60,000 nucleotides of DNA from Hydractinia symbiolongicarpus (Eukaryota; Cnidaria; Hydrozoa; Anthoathecata; Hydractiniidae), in contig NC_079877.1 in NCBI RefSeq assembly GCF_029227915.1, positions 26,253,851 to 26,313,850 on the forward strand. The letters run 5' to 3'. Below, piece by piece: positions 12,611-22,380 of the stretch. The notes under the pieces are model-generated. The model did not search any database and was not told the DNA's origin. It worked only from the letters and a program-made list of their open reading frames with translations. Within the stretch, counting starts at the first letter, position 1. Each line of letters opens with the position of its first letter. A program made the position numbers and the translations under genes.

Positions 12611-14554
12611 ATATACATCCACTTTGCGTCTGAATGTGGCACTGAAACCATTGAAGGGGAAAAAGATTATATCTATTACCATACTAAGGCTAAAGGAAAG
12701 TTATTAACTTGCATCAGTAACTCAGATCATTCGCCAGAATTCAAAGAGACACTTCTTGACCAGTTACAAGAACTACAAGCCAATAATGCTTTTGCTGCTA
12801 CTACCCAACCTTCTAGCAAAAAATGCCTTACTTTTCAGTCTACTGTACCATCTCAAGATTTAAATATTAATGACCCGTCATCATCTTTTGCTGATGTAAA
12901 TGATGTATCTGTTCTAGTGGAAAAAAGTATTTTAGAAGATCAACTAACAGCAAAGGAGTTAGAAAACCAAAACTTACGCCAGCAATTGGCCATGCTGAGG
13001 ACACAAGCTGATGTGCAATTTCAACAACAAGTTATGCACCCACAGCAGATTATGCATCCACAGCAGTTTGTACCAGCGCATTTGCTTGCTCCTCAACAGC
13101 TACCACATGGACACCAAGTTATTCCGAACATACCATTTGGTCCCAACGCACCATTTGGCCCTTATACACCTGGTCAACAAACAAATGGGATGGAGACACC
13201 TACAGATCTCTGGTGGGATTCCTTCTCCCCACAGGCATCATTTGAAAAAGGTTATTTCGCTGGTCTTGCAGAGCATGTTGAGCAGGTAAGGGAAGAGAGT
13301 GGAGAAAGTGAAGCACCAACCCTGCGTGATCAAACAGAGGCAACGCCTACAGGAAAAACCTCTGACATAACTGATACTAAAGGAAAGACACCAACTACTC
13401 CTGTTGTTCAAGACACAGATGATATCTATGTTGAACCTATAGTCAAGCTTACTGCCAAAAGTGATTTAGAAACAGGAGAGGAAGATGAAAGCACTAAGTT
13501 TGTTCACCGTTCTAAACTTTATCGCTTTGACAAAAGTGCTGCTTCTTGGAAAGAACGGGGTGTTGGCGATGTGAAAATACTGATCAATGAAAAGACGAAC
13601 AAAGCTCGTATTACTATGCGACGAGACGTTGTGTTTCGTGTGTGTTGCAACCATTTTATTACTTCAGATATGATGTTAGAAGCAAAAGGAAGCGCTTGTT
13701 GGACCTGGTTTACTCCTGCTGATGCTGTAGATGGAGAAGTGAAGCCAGAGCAGTTTGCAATTAAATTTAAAACTGAAGAAATCGCTGACCAATTTAAATC
13801 ATCATTTATTGAATGTCAAAATTTGACGAATCCCTTAAACACCACAACAAAAACAGATAAATTGAAATCAGCTTCTAAAGATGATATTGCCAGTACTTCA
13901 TCCAATGATCAGAAATCGTCCACACCAGCGTCCAATCAAAATGTACAACAATATCAAAACAGTGATTTGAAAGTGGTTTCTGCCCCACCTACAACATCTA
14001 CGCAAACTTCTATGGGAGCTTTTAGGTTTAAAACTCCAGAAAATGCTATCACAGAATCTCCTGAAGGAAAACCAATATTTAGCTTTGCCACAACGCAGGC
14101 TCAAAATTCGCAAGAAAAGGTCAACCCATTCCTAACGCCACAAGCCGCACCAGCTGATAGTTCTACCGGATATCCTAGCTTTGACAGGTTCAGTTCAACT
14201 ACATTTAAGGAAAAAGATCCAGTAAAAACCTCGCCAAGTCCTTTTGCAGGATTTTCGTTTAAAATTAACACAGCAACTGCAACATCAACTAGTACAAACC
14301 AAGTTACATCAACGACATCGCCGTCATCCAGTCCATTTACTGGATTCAGTTTCTCAGAAAAATCAACAGGGAATGTAATTCAAAAATCCAATGATACTAG
14401 TGCTCCTTTGTCACAAAACTTCCCATTTATGTCGTCATTGCTTAAAGATACAGCATCAACTAGCTCTCCACCTTCGAGTTTGAGTGCTCCTCCTACCTCT
14501 AAACCAGGAGACTCACCTGTTATTATACCTGGTATGAATACTCTACCTACATAA
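12611..14554 (+). CDS. Duplicate RANBP2 exon 25 (coiled coil, RanBD1), truncated
   Basis: After the acceptor 'tcttttctag' the frame is open from ATA TAC ATC at 12,611 to a stop at 14,552-14,554. It contains a Q/L-rich coiled coil (ILEDQLTAKELENQNLRQQL), a PHG/FGP-rich linker, one complete Ran-binding domain (from about 13,424; core WKERGVGDVKIL and ITMRRD) and a Ser/Thr-rich linker with FGF/FSF motifs. From about 12,655 to 14,548 it is almost base-for-base identical to 41,782-43,675. In contrast, the first 45 bases of the exon differ at about eight positions. The frame ends early because a deletion joins it to a copy of bases from 45,745 onward in another frame. No internal start codon is needed if it is spliced from exon 24'. 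Confidence 0.85.
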   Translation: MYIHFASECGTETIEGEKDYIYYHTKAKGKLLTCISNSDHSPEFKETLLDQLQELQANNAFAATTQPSSKKCLTFQSTVPSQDLNINDPSSSFADVNDVSVLVEKSILEDQLTAKELENQNLRQQLAMLRTQADVQFQQQVMHPQQIMHPQQFVPAHLLAPQQLPHGHQVIPNIPFGPNAPFGPYTPGQQTNGMETPTDLWWDSFSPQASFEKGYFAGLAEHVEQVREESGESEAPTLRDQTEATPTGKTSDITDTKGKTPTTPVVQDTDDIYVEPIVKLTAKSDLETGEEDESTKFVHRSKLYRFDKSAASWKERGVGDVKILINEKTNKARITMRRDVVFRVCCNHFITSDMMLEAKGSACWTWFTPADAVDGEVKPEQFAIKFKTEEIADQFKSSFIECQNLTNPLNTTTKTDKLKSASKDDIASTSSNDQKSSTPASNQNVQQYQNSDLKVVSAPPTTSTQTSMGAFRFKTPENAITESPEGKPIFSFATTQAQNSQEKVNPFLTPQAAPADSSTGYPSFDRFSSTTFKEKDPVKTSPSPFAGFSFKINTATATSTSTNQVTSTTSPSSSPFTGFSFSEKSTGNVIQKSNDTSAPLSQNFPFMSSLLKDTASTSSPPSSLSAPPTSKPGDSPVIIPGMNTLPT

Positions 14555-15590
14555 ACTCTGTGCGAACCATGCTATCATGCCCTCCATGGAATTGTCGCCA
14601 CTTAACAATTCAGACAAAGCGTGGACCTGGTTCACTCAAGCAGATATCTGTGATGGTGAAACAAAGGCTGACCAGTTTGCTCTTAGGTTTAAGACAGCAG
14701 AAATTGCAAATGATTTTAAGGAAAACTTTAAGAAGTGTAAGAACTTGATCAGTAATGACTTAGCGAAACAAGTTAAAAAGCCTGGAGGCTCTCAAAGTAA
14801 ACCAAACTTCTTCTTTAAATTGGCTCCGAAAGAACGATCCCGGTCTTGTCCCACTTGTCTAATCCAAAATGATGGAGTTTCAATGAAATGTCCAGCGTGC
14901 CAAACTGATAATCCAGATGCAAGAGTAAGTGTGACGCAAACTTCAGAAAATACTTCTGCAGGGAAAAACAGCACTGGAGTATTTAAATTTGGTAAAAAAT
15001 TGGATAACACACCTATTGCTTTGGCATTTACTTTTGGTACTAAAACAGATAATACATCAGGAGCTTCTCCGTTTAGTTTCAGGAAGGAAAAAAACGGCAC
15101 CCCTGCTGCTAAGTCAATTAATTTTGGTAATAAAAAAGAAGATACTTCAACATCTTCTCCATTTAGTTTCGGCAAGAAAACTGAAGACACCACTGCTGCG
15201 CCGTCATTCAGTTTTGGCAAGAAAACTGAAGACTCTTCTGTTGCACTATCATTTAGTTTCGATGATAAAACTGATGATACATCAGGAACTTTTCCATTCA
15301 GTTTTGGCAAGAAAACTAAAAACACCACAGCTGCTCCGCTATTTAGTTTTGGTAATAAAAAGGATGATACATTAACCGTTGATGGACTTACCAACCAGCA
15401 AGAATGAAAAATTTCAGTGACTTAGCATTTATATGGAAAACGAAACGATTGTTGACAATTTCTTTGCCCTGACTTTGCTTTATCGTCTTTATTATCAGCA
15501 GCAAGTAGTATTGAGGATATCAAGAAAATCTTTGATAATCAACCTGCTATTGACGGAACTTTTAAATTCAAATTCAAGTTGATAGTGTTA
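14549..15590 (+). pseudogene. Duplicate RANBP2 exon 26 remnants
   Basis: From 14,549 the sequence matches 45,745-46,646 of the intact gene: the second half of a RanBD (KLCANHAIMPSMELSPLNNS), a RanBP2-type zinc finger (SCPTCLIQNDG, then KCPACQTDNPDA) and FG repeats of the SPFSFGKK type. This frame is open to a stop at 15,405-15,407 but is shifted relative to exon 25'. A second junction near 15,379 jumps to sequence matching about 48,204-48,400, now full of stops. The third zinc finger, RanBD4 and everything after RanBD5 are lost. Several coding differences (for example ERSRSC for EGSWSC, losing the zinc-finger Trp) suggest relaxed constraint. Confidence 0.8.
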
Positions 15591-15693
15591 ATATATCTAA
15601 AACGCAATTTTAGTATATGTTTTAAGTATGTTTTGTATTGTACCGATGTGAATTTGAAAATGCTTATAACGCCGCGTTAACAAGACTTAACTC

Positions 15694-16690
15694 ATAGCAA
15701 CAAACTAACAATACTCGTGAATGTCGTATCAAAAACATTCGTAGCAACAAATTAACAATGCTTTGGAACGTCGTATCAAACACACTCGTAGCCATGAACC
15801 AACAATACTCGTGAACGTCGTATCAAAAACCTCCGTAGCAACAAACTAACAATTCTCGCGAACGTCGTATAAAAAACAGTCGTATCAAAAACATTCGTAG
15901 TAACAAACTAACAATGCTTTGGAACGTCGTATCAAACACACTCGTAGCCGCAAACTAACAATGCTGGTGAACGTCGTAGCAACGAACTAATAATAGTCGT
16001 GAATGTCGTATCAAAAACACTCGTAGCAACAAACTAACAATGCTGGTGAACGTCGTATCAAAAATATCCGTAGCCACGAACTAACAATACTCCTGAACGT
16101 CGTATCAAAAACGCTCGTAGCAACAAACTAACAATAATCGTGAACGTCGTATCAAAAACATTCGTAGCAACAAACTAACAATTCTCGTGAACGTCGTATC
16201 AAAAACCTCCGTAGCAACAAACTAACAATTCTCGCGAACGTCGTATAAAAAACAGTCGTAGCCGCGAACTAACAATGCTGGTGAACGTCGTATCAAAAGC
16301 ATCCGTAGCAACGAACTAACAATACTCGTGAACGTCGTATCAAAAACATCCGTAGCAACGAACTAACAATAGTCGTGAACGTCGTATCAAAAACCTCCGT
16401 AGCAACAAACTATCAATTCTCGCGAACGTCGTATAAAAAACAGTCGTAGCCGCGAACTAACAATGCTGGTGAACGTCGTATCAAAAACATCCGTAGCAAC
16501 AAACTAACAATTCTCGTGAACGTCGTATCAAAAGCATCCGTAGCAACAAACTAACAATACTCGTGAACGTCGTATCAAAAATATCCGTAGCAACGAACTA
16601 ACAATAGTCGTGAATATCGTATTACAAACATTGGTAGCCACGAACTAATAATACTTTTCAACATCGTATCAAATATACTCATAGCAACAC
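15694..16690 (+). repeat. Minisatellite, about 21 units of about 47 bp
   Basis: Tandem units built on 'gtagcaacaaactaacaat' followed by 'ctcgtgaacgtcgtatc' and 'aaaaac'. Units vary at a few fixed places (acaatactcg/acaatgctgg/acaattctcg; aacctcc/aacattc/aacactc), and some are shortened, for example near 15,960-15,990. Variants recur in blocks, suggesting array turnover. It begins just after the last recognisable RANBP2 duplicate sequence. Confidence 0.9.
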
Positions 16691-17132
16691 ACTGACTAGA
16701 TGTATAACTAGAAATTAAAAAAAAGGTTGCGAAGCATTGCGCAAGTTGCAAGCAAAATTGAAACTAGCCAATAGTTGTCCCTAGTGTTTTTTGTTTCTCT
16801 TTGATATAATACGGCGAGGTGGTAAAATCTTACTGCAGCTGATATCTGGGAATACACCAAAACTGAATATCATAGGCGTAGAAAACCCTGTGGACGAGGT
16901 TGTAAAATAAACTCTCCGCGGAACAACAACAACTCGTTGTGCAAAAGTAGTGATTTTTTGACAAAAATGCAATATATATATGCGGAATATTTCTTTTCAG
17001 AAGGTACGAGAAATTTAGATCGCGCAAAAATAAACAAAAACGATAACTAAAAAATTTCGTAAAACCTCTTTTTCACAGAATTATAAAATTAAATATTGAT
17101 AATAATCACAATATTGTCAGTGGTGGCCGACG

Positions 17133-17172
17133 TAAATCCAACATTGATGAAGCTTCATCAATTATGGATTTA
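17133..17172. repeat. 40-base near-perfect palindrome
   Basis: The core ATTGATGAAGCTTCATCAAT (17,143-17,162) is a perfect palindrome, and the outer words TAAATCCA and TGGATTTA also pair, with only two unpaired bases on each side between them. Confidence 0.85.
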
Positions 17173-17910
17173 GCGCCAAAAATCCATGCAAAGTTGTACT
17201 TTTACAAAGTGAAAACCCTTATTCTGAAAAAAATGCAATACATCGAGTTGTACAATCCGTAGTGTGCGAAAATGTCACGAATTCAGGGGATGCGCGTCGA
17301 AGGTACACTCTTTCAACCGGAAAATAATACTCGGAACGCAGATAATAAAAGAGACTTCGCGTTAACGATTTCGGAGATGAGAAGGCGAACGAAGCAGCTT
17401 GTGTGTTTTTTTTCACGTAAAAATAACGGCACTAGTTATAAAAACCGATTTCTTGAAGCCACCGATTTCTTGAAGCCAATCTGCTGCAATGAATTTCGAA
17501 AACTCATGGGAAACAAAAACAAACAATTTACAAAAACGAAAACAATTTATTAACTTTATCAAGATTTATAAAACAGCTTCGAATCTTTGACAGAAAAACA
17601 ATAACAACGCGGTATGAGGTTTCGCTTTCTTCTTTTTATCTCACGTATTGAAAGATAACATCTCTCGGTCTCATTGTACGCAATCTAAAAAGAAACAGAA
17701 ATCCCATTTATATAGTATATATAGCAAAGTCTCTAAACACATGAAAATCCAGTGCCTTTGAGAAACGATATTTAGAGTTAAATTTCTAAACTACAAATAT
17801 ATATCATTTTTTGGGACAGAGTGCTCAAAAAGTGTTTACTAGATACAATATGCTTGATATAATTAATGAAGTCATGAACTCTGTTTACTTTGAGGGTTGT
17901 TTTCTTTGGG

Positions 17911-17975
17911 GGATTGGTAGTTTAGTCGGTAGAGCGTTCACTTCATATTCTTCATATGGGTTCAATCCCACATAA
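17911..17975 (+). other. tRNA-like pol III promoter: SINE head or tRNA relic
   Basis: A good A box (TAGTTTAGTCGG, 17,918-17,929) and B box (GGTTCAATCCC, 17,959-17,969) sit at tRNA-like spacing. The acceptor arms do not pair (5' ggggatt against 3' acataac), so this is more likely a tRNA-derived SINE head or a tRNA pseudogene than a working tRNA. Confidence 0.4.
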
Positions 17976-19254
17976 CAGTTGTTCCTTATTGAACAGAAAT
18001 TTAAAGGATTTCTGTAGCTCAAATGGAAGCTTTTTAACACTCTAGAACCGTCTATGTTGTCCCTCCTGGAAAAAAATTGACAGGGTAAATTTATTGGAAT
18101 TAATGAGGCTAACCACATAAAATATAGATCACTACTTTTTGTGGCCAAGACAACAGAATTGAAGGCACTGTTTTCCATTTGAAAAGTACAAATTGTATTT
18201 AACAATTTGCTCAAGGTTGCCCTCATACTTACGGCTTTTTTGGCCAGTTGACACGCATACTAATCTACCATACTGAACACAAAGGTACGAAAAACACGAA
18301 ATTTTATTAAGGTGTATTATGTGGTTTCACATTTTTAAAGGGTCATTTAAGAGTAGTTTTTACGTATCATAACTTAGCTATACCACATTATTGTAAGCTT
18401 ATGAAACACAATGCAAAAGCATAGGGTTGTAAAGAAAATGATGAAGCCCTAAATTTTTTTATTTTTTTAAATATATAATGTCCAAGCTTAATCTCCCAAG
18501 AACAATAATTACATTAACAGTCGCCACCACTATCGAACAAAAGTTCAATTGGTCATTCGTGACTTCACACGTCGTACATAAGCTCACTTCTTGAAAAATT
18601 TATTGCGAGGTTCGAATGTTGAAGAATTTAACAACATGCGAAAGTAGGTAAACAAAGTAGAGTTTCCTGGTAAAGGTACCATTTGATAAAGAAGAAAGAA
18701 GAGAAAAGGCAAGAGTGCTCAATGTAAAGAAACGAGAAGTTCAAGTTTCATGTATATTCTAGAATCATCAGGTTACAATTAAAACATAACTTTGGAAAGT
18801 TGTTTAAAAACTTTCATGGAGTATCGCTGCAAGAGTATTCCCATACAAATGTGGAACACGGAGATGTGACCTTTGCTTGTACGAAAAAACACTTATAATA
18901 CGATCTTAACCCAAGGGACTCTTGAATAAACGAACTGAGCTCTTATCGAAATGTCGACATAGAAATAAGTTTATAATAGGAAACATTAAATAACTAACAT
19001 ATTTCTTCTATTCCCTGTGGTAACAAACAAACTAAATGTTTTAAACAACTTTCTAAAGTTATGTTTTAATTGTAACCTGATGATTGTAGAATATACATGA
19101 AACTTGAAGTTGTTAAAAAGTTGTAGTATTCATACTTGTTCAACAAATATTATAAGGCTCTGTTTCTTTACATTGAGCACTCTAGAAATCAAGGAGAACC
19201 GTTTATACATATTACGCTCCTGTATCAATTTATGGTAGAGCACTCTCGTCTTCG

Positions 19255-21270
19255 TTGAATTTCATTCAAGTACGAAGAAACAACAATCACACCATGAACC
19301 CGACAGACTTTGGATATTCGTTAAAAAACATCCCAGCGCCACAAAAGAATCCCTATATAAAATCTATGATCGAGAAAACAGAAAGTTTTTTGAAGCGCCT
19401 CCATTGGAAAGCATATTTTTTCTTGCACAGTAACCCCGATGAAAGTAATGACACACAAGGAAGCAGTAAGGAAAACTTTGGATTTAAGACAGATTCCGAC
19501 AGAATCAAAACAACGAATTCCAGCAGAAACTCAAAAGAAAAGTAAAAGAAATTAAGTCATCCGACAACTTACTAATCCCCGCTGACAAAACAACAAACTT
19601 ATATAACGTGACAACTGATCGTTATAAATCACCGAAAATATCACAAAATCCTACAAAAAGAGCGAACTCGATACTAAACAAAAAATTGACTTAAAAACAA
19701 AGATAGCTGCAAAGTCGCTGGGCGTAGAAAAGCGAATGGAGTGTTATACTGAAAAACCAGCATTCTTAACTCTAAAGGACCATAAAGAGAACTTCAAGAC
19801 GAAGCTGCCGTGCAGATTGATCAACCCTGCGAAAAGCGAAATCAGTGTTGTATCTAAGCATTATTTAGAAGCAATCAACAGAAAGGTTTTAGAAGCGTAC
19901 GGTTTAAATCAATGGCGTAACACATCTTCTGTCATTGACTGGTTTATTAATACTGAAAATAAGCAGAAATGTCGATTTATTAATTTTGATATAGCCGAAT
20001 TTTACCCGTCCATATCATAAAAGCTGTTGAACAAAGCAATTCAATTTGCACAAACAGTAACAGATATTACACCAGAAACAGTTAACATTATCAAACTAGC
20101 CAGAAAGTCGTTACTATTCTAACACAACAAATCCACATGGGTCAAAAAAGGTAACCCATCATTTGACGTCACAATGGGTACTTTTGATGGCGCGGAAACA
20201 TGTGAGCTTGTAGGACTTTATATTTTAAATAAACTGTCCTCAATTATTAACATCAATAACGTTGGTCTTTATCGAGATGACGGCCTCGCAGTAATGGAAA
20301 ATGCCAACGGGCCAAGAATGGACAAAACACGGAAAGACATTATCAAATTATTTAAGAAAGAAGATCTATCAATAACAATCGATACTAACCTATCTGCAAC
20401 TGACTTCCTGGATGTTTCACTCGATTTGAATTCCGGAAAATACTTTCCATACCATAAACCAAACAGCAAGCCGTTGTATGTTAACGCGCAGTCCAATCAC
20501 CCACCGACCATTCTCCAGCAACTCCCTGTTATGATCAACCAACGATTAATCCAACTATCATGTGATAAAGAAGAGTTTGATAAAGCCAAATAGTTCTATC
20601 AAACATCACTTGACGTAAGTGGCTATAAAAATATTCTGAAATATGACCAGCGTGATTACACAAGACGAAACAGAAATCGATTGAGAAATGTTATATGGTA
20701 CAATCCCCCATATAATATGAACGTTGTTACAAATGTCGGCAAGAGGTTTTTGCAGCTTGTACGAAAGCACTTTCAAGACCACCAACTGAATAAAATTTTC
20801 AACATCAATACATTGAAAGTCAGCTACTCTTGCACACCTAGTATGCATAACATAAGTCAACAGAATTCCAGCCTGCTCAATAACACGGATGAACAACAAA
20901 ATCGATCCTGCAACTGCCGATCAAAACCAAACTGTCCACTAAATGGTGATTGTTTGAAATCATGCATCGTTTACAAAGCAGAAGTTATTGCGGACGGGGA
21001 AACATCGATCTACTTTGGAGCAAGTGAAGGAGAATTTAAGACGCGCTACAATAACCATGTTAAATCGTTCCGACACAAAAGGTATGAGAATGAAACGATA
21101 TGGAGACTGAAAGATGAATCTGGAGACTGAAAGATGAATCCAAACCGTACAAACTGTCATGGAGTATCGCTGCAAGAGCATTCCCATACAAATGTGGAAC
21201 ACCGAGATGTGACCTTTGCTTGTCCGAAAAAACACTCATAATAAGATCTGCAATAAACCTCGACAAATAA
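19255..21270 (+). pseudogene. Penelope-like RT and GIY-YIG endonuclease, several breaks
   Basis: Reading across frames gives, in order: an N-terminal segment (about 19,255-19,545); an RT fingers region (FLTLKDHKENF, then CRLINPAKSEI, about 19,736-20,020) with motif A CRFINFDIAEFYPS; the catalytic motif LYRDDGLAV (about 20,265); ATDFLDVSLDL and PYHKPNSKPLYVNAQSNHPP (to about 20,590); the linker RNRLRNVIWYNPP; a Cys-rich segment (CNCRSKPNCPLNGDC); and a GIY-YIG-type module (YFGASEGEFKTRYNNHVKSF, about 21,010-21,075). It ends with CGTPRCDLCLSEKTLIIRS at about 21,200-21,250. In-frame stops occur at about 20,018, 20,120 and 20,591, and frame breaks occur near 19,530-19,735 and 21,128. The last breaks at a 'gatgaatctggagactgaaa' direct repeat, which looks like a small tandem duplication. 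The function was target-primed retrotransposition; it is now dead. Confidence 0.8.
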
Positions 21271-21575
21271 GTGGTCGGCAATAGACCTGTTTCGTTTCAT
21301 GACAGGAACTGCTTGATGGTGATGTTTTTTATGTTGGTTCTGTTTGTGATCAAGATATATATAGTTTCGTTACAAGACGTACGTTTACTTCTTGTTTTGG
21401 CTTTAATTAACTTTTTAACTTATCTGTCACAAACTAAACGCATCTCATTGTAACCTTGTTATATTTTGAAAATCCTTACAACAAAATCCTAAGAAATTTT
21501 TTTTTTCTTAGGCAGTTCCCGTCATGAAAAAAAACCAGGTCTATTGTGGACCACTTATTTGTCGAGGTTTATTGC
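21250..21575. repeat. Inverted repeat (63-bp arms) at 3' end of Penelope-like element
   Basis: The left arm 21,250-21,312 and the right arm 21,512-21,575 are reverse complements with few mismatches: 'caataaacctcgacaaataa' on the left and 'ttatttgtcgaggtttattg' on the right. The left arm covers the last codons and stop of the endonuclease frame. Confidence 0.8.
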
Positions 21576-22380
21576 TGTAGCTCTAAGCGATGCTGGTTGA
21601 ACTTTGGCGAGGATTAAATTTGGCGAAATTCGCCAAATGAAATGTAGTCGAGCTTCCTGATGATAATAATTAACAAGGAAATGTAAGCTTGTTTTAACAT
21701 TTTTCGTTTTCTACACTTGGCTGACTACAGCCACGAAATGATGAATTTGTGATGATTTGAACTGATGCTACCATCCCGTTTATTGAGCGTGGTTTCGATC
21801 ATGTCTTTTATATGATGCATCATTTTGGCTTATCGGAACAAATAAGTGGTATTCCATCGTTGCTGAACATTGATTTAGGCACTACAGCAAATACGAAATT
21901 TCCAATTGCTTTTTGCATATCAAGCTCCAGTCTATTCCTTGCAACAATCAAAATCTTAATAAGAGAATTATCTCTTCCTTTACTTAAATTAGTTTCCCTG
22001 CAACTGTAGATTTTATTGATTTTACTCCACTCTTGAAGGAGAATAATTTTCGCTTTTTCAAGATAGTGTCTCTATTGATTGAAAATTTCGTTTACTGAAT
22101 TGGCAAAAAAATGCTTTCGTCACAAGACTGGGGAGAAATTTTAAATTCAAAATAAATTCAGTGTAGATGGCTTTTGAGTAAAACCAATTACGCCACCAGT
22201 CATTTTCATTGCTTAATTTTCTTATTTCATATGGTGATCCTAGAAAAGGTTTTTCTTTTATGAAAAGAAATTTTTAAGGTAATTCCAGGTTGGTAGATCA
22301 CTTTCGTTGAAGGTAATTGATATTGGCAAGGTGTAATGAAGTAAAGCGACCATAGTTGATTTAGCCGCTGTCAAAGAAGT
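21576..22380. other. Spacer with a weak minus-strand coding relic
   Basis: On the minus strand about 21,740-21,960 reads GNFVFAVVPKSMFSNDGIPL, then, after a stop or frameshift, MMHHIKDMIETTLNKRDGS. This looks like once-coding sequence from a repeat-associated gene, but I cannot name the family. A 21-base palindrome (ATTTGGCGAAATTCGCCAAAT without its outer bases) lies near 21,617. Nothing else was seen. Confidence 0.3.

Larger units (their letters stand above)
2589..15590 (+). pseudogene. Partial, rearranged duplicate of RANBP2/NUP358
   Basis: This segment carries, in the same order and strand as the intact gene at 27,269-52,674, copies of exons 5, 6, 7, 8, 24, 25 and pieces of 26. Exons 1-4 and 9-23 were not found. 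Copied exons keep splice sites: 2,589-2,632, 3,915-3,961, 5,112-5,171, 5,340-5,414, 7,927-8,055 and 12,611 onward. Exon 8 ends in phase 0 and exons 24 and 25 both start in phase 0, so splicing 5-6-7-8-24-25 would stay open until a stop at 14,552-14,554. The product would have a rump of the N-terminal solenoid, the coiled coil, one RanBD and FG-containing linker. No first exon or promoter is visible, so a dead copy and an expressed truncated paralogue are both possible. Primate RGPD genes are a known case of partial RANBP2 duplicates that are expressed. Confidence 0.85.
16691..18700. other. Intergenic DNA with palindrome and tRNA-like sequence
   Basis: No convincing gene was found. A 40-base near-perfect palindrome lies at 17,133-17,172 and a pol III-type promoter at 17,911-17,975. 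An open stretch at 17,272-17,553 has no recognisable domain and I do not call it coding. Confidence 0.4.
18712..21575 (+). mobile_element. Penelope-like retroelement with terminal duplications, decayed
   Basis: A Penelope-like element (reverse transcriptase followed by a GIY-YIG-type endonuclease), recognised from its protein motifs. The left part (18,819-18,990) repeats the C-terminal coding end of the element. It is flanked by inverted arms at about 18,712-18,818 and 19,040-19,185 that share 'ggttacaattaaaacataac' and its complement. The main coding body follows at 19,255-21,270 and the right end forms a large hairpin (21,250-21,575). Such 'pseudo-LTR' organisation, with a partial copy upstream of a full one, is known for Penelope elements. 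The coding region has several stops and frameshifts, so the copy is inactive. Confidence 0.75.

Noticed and set aside
14792-15394. 200-codon minus-strand open frame
   Set aside because: Antisense of the FG-repeat remnant; the same shadow occurs at 45,832-46,893 over the intact gene.
15694-16690. Regular repeats resembling a CRISPR array
   Set aside because: The whole 47-bp unit repeats, spacers included, and the setting is animal DNA. It is a minisatellite.
17272-17553. 93-codon plus-strand open frame
   Set aside because: Low-complexity, basic, no domain, no splice context; it lies near a palindrome in repeat-rich DNA.
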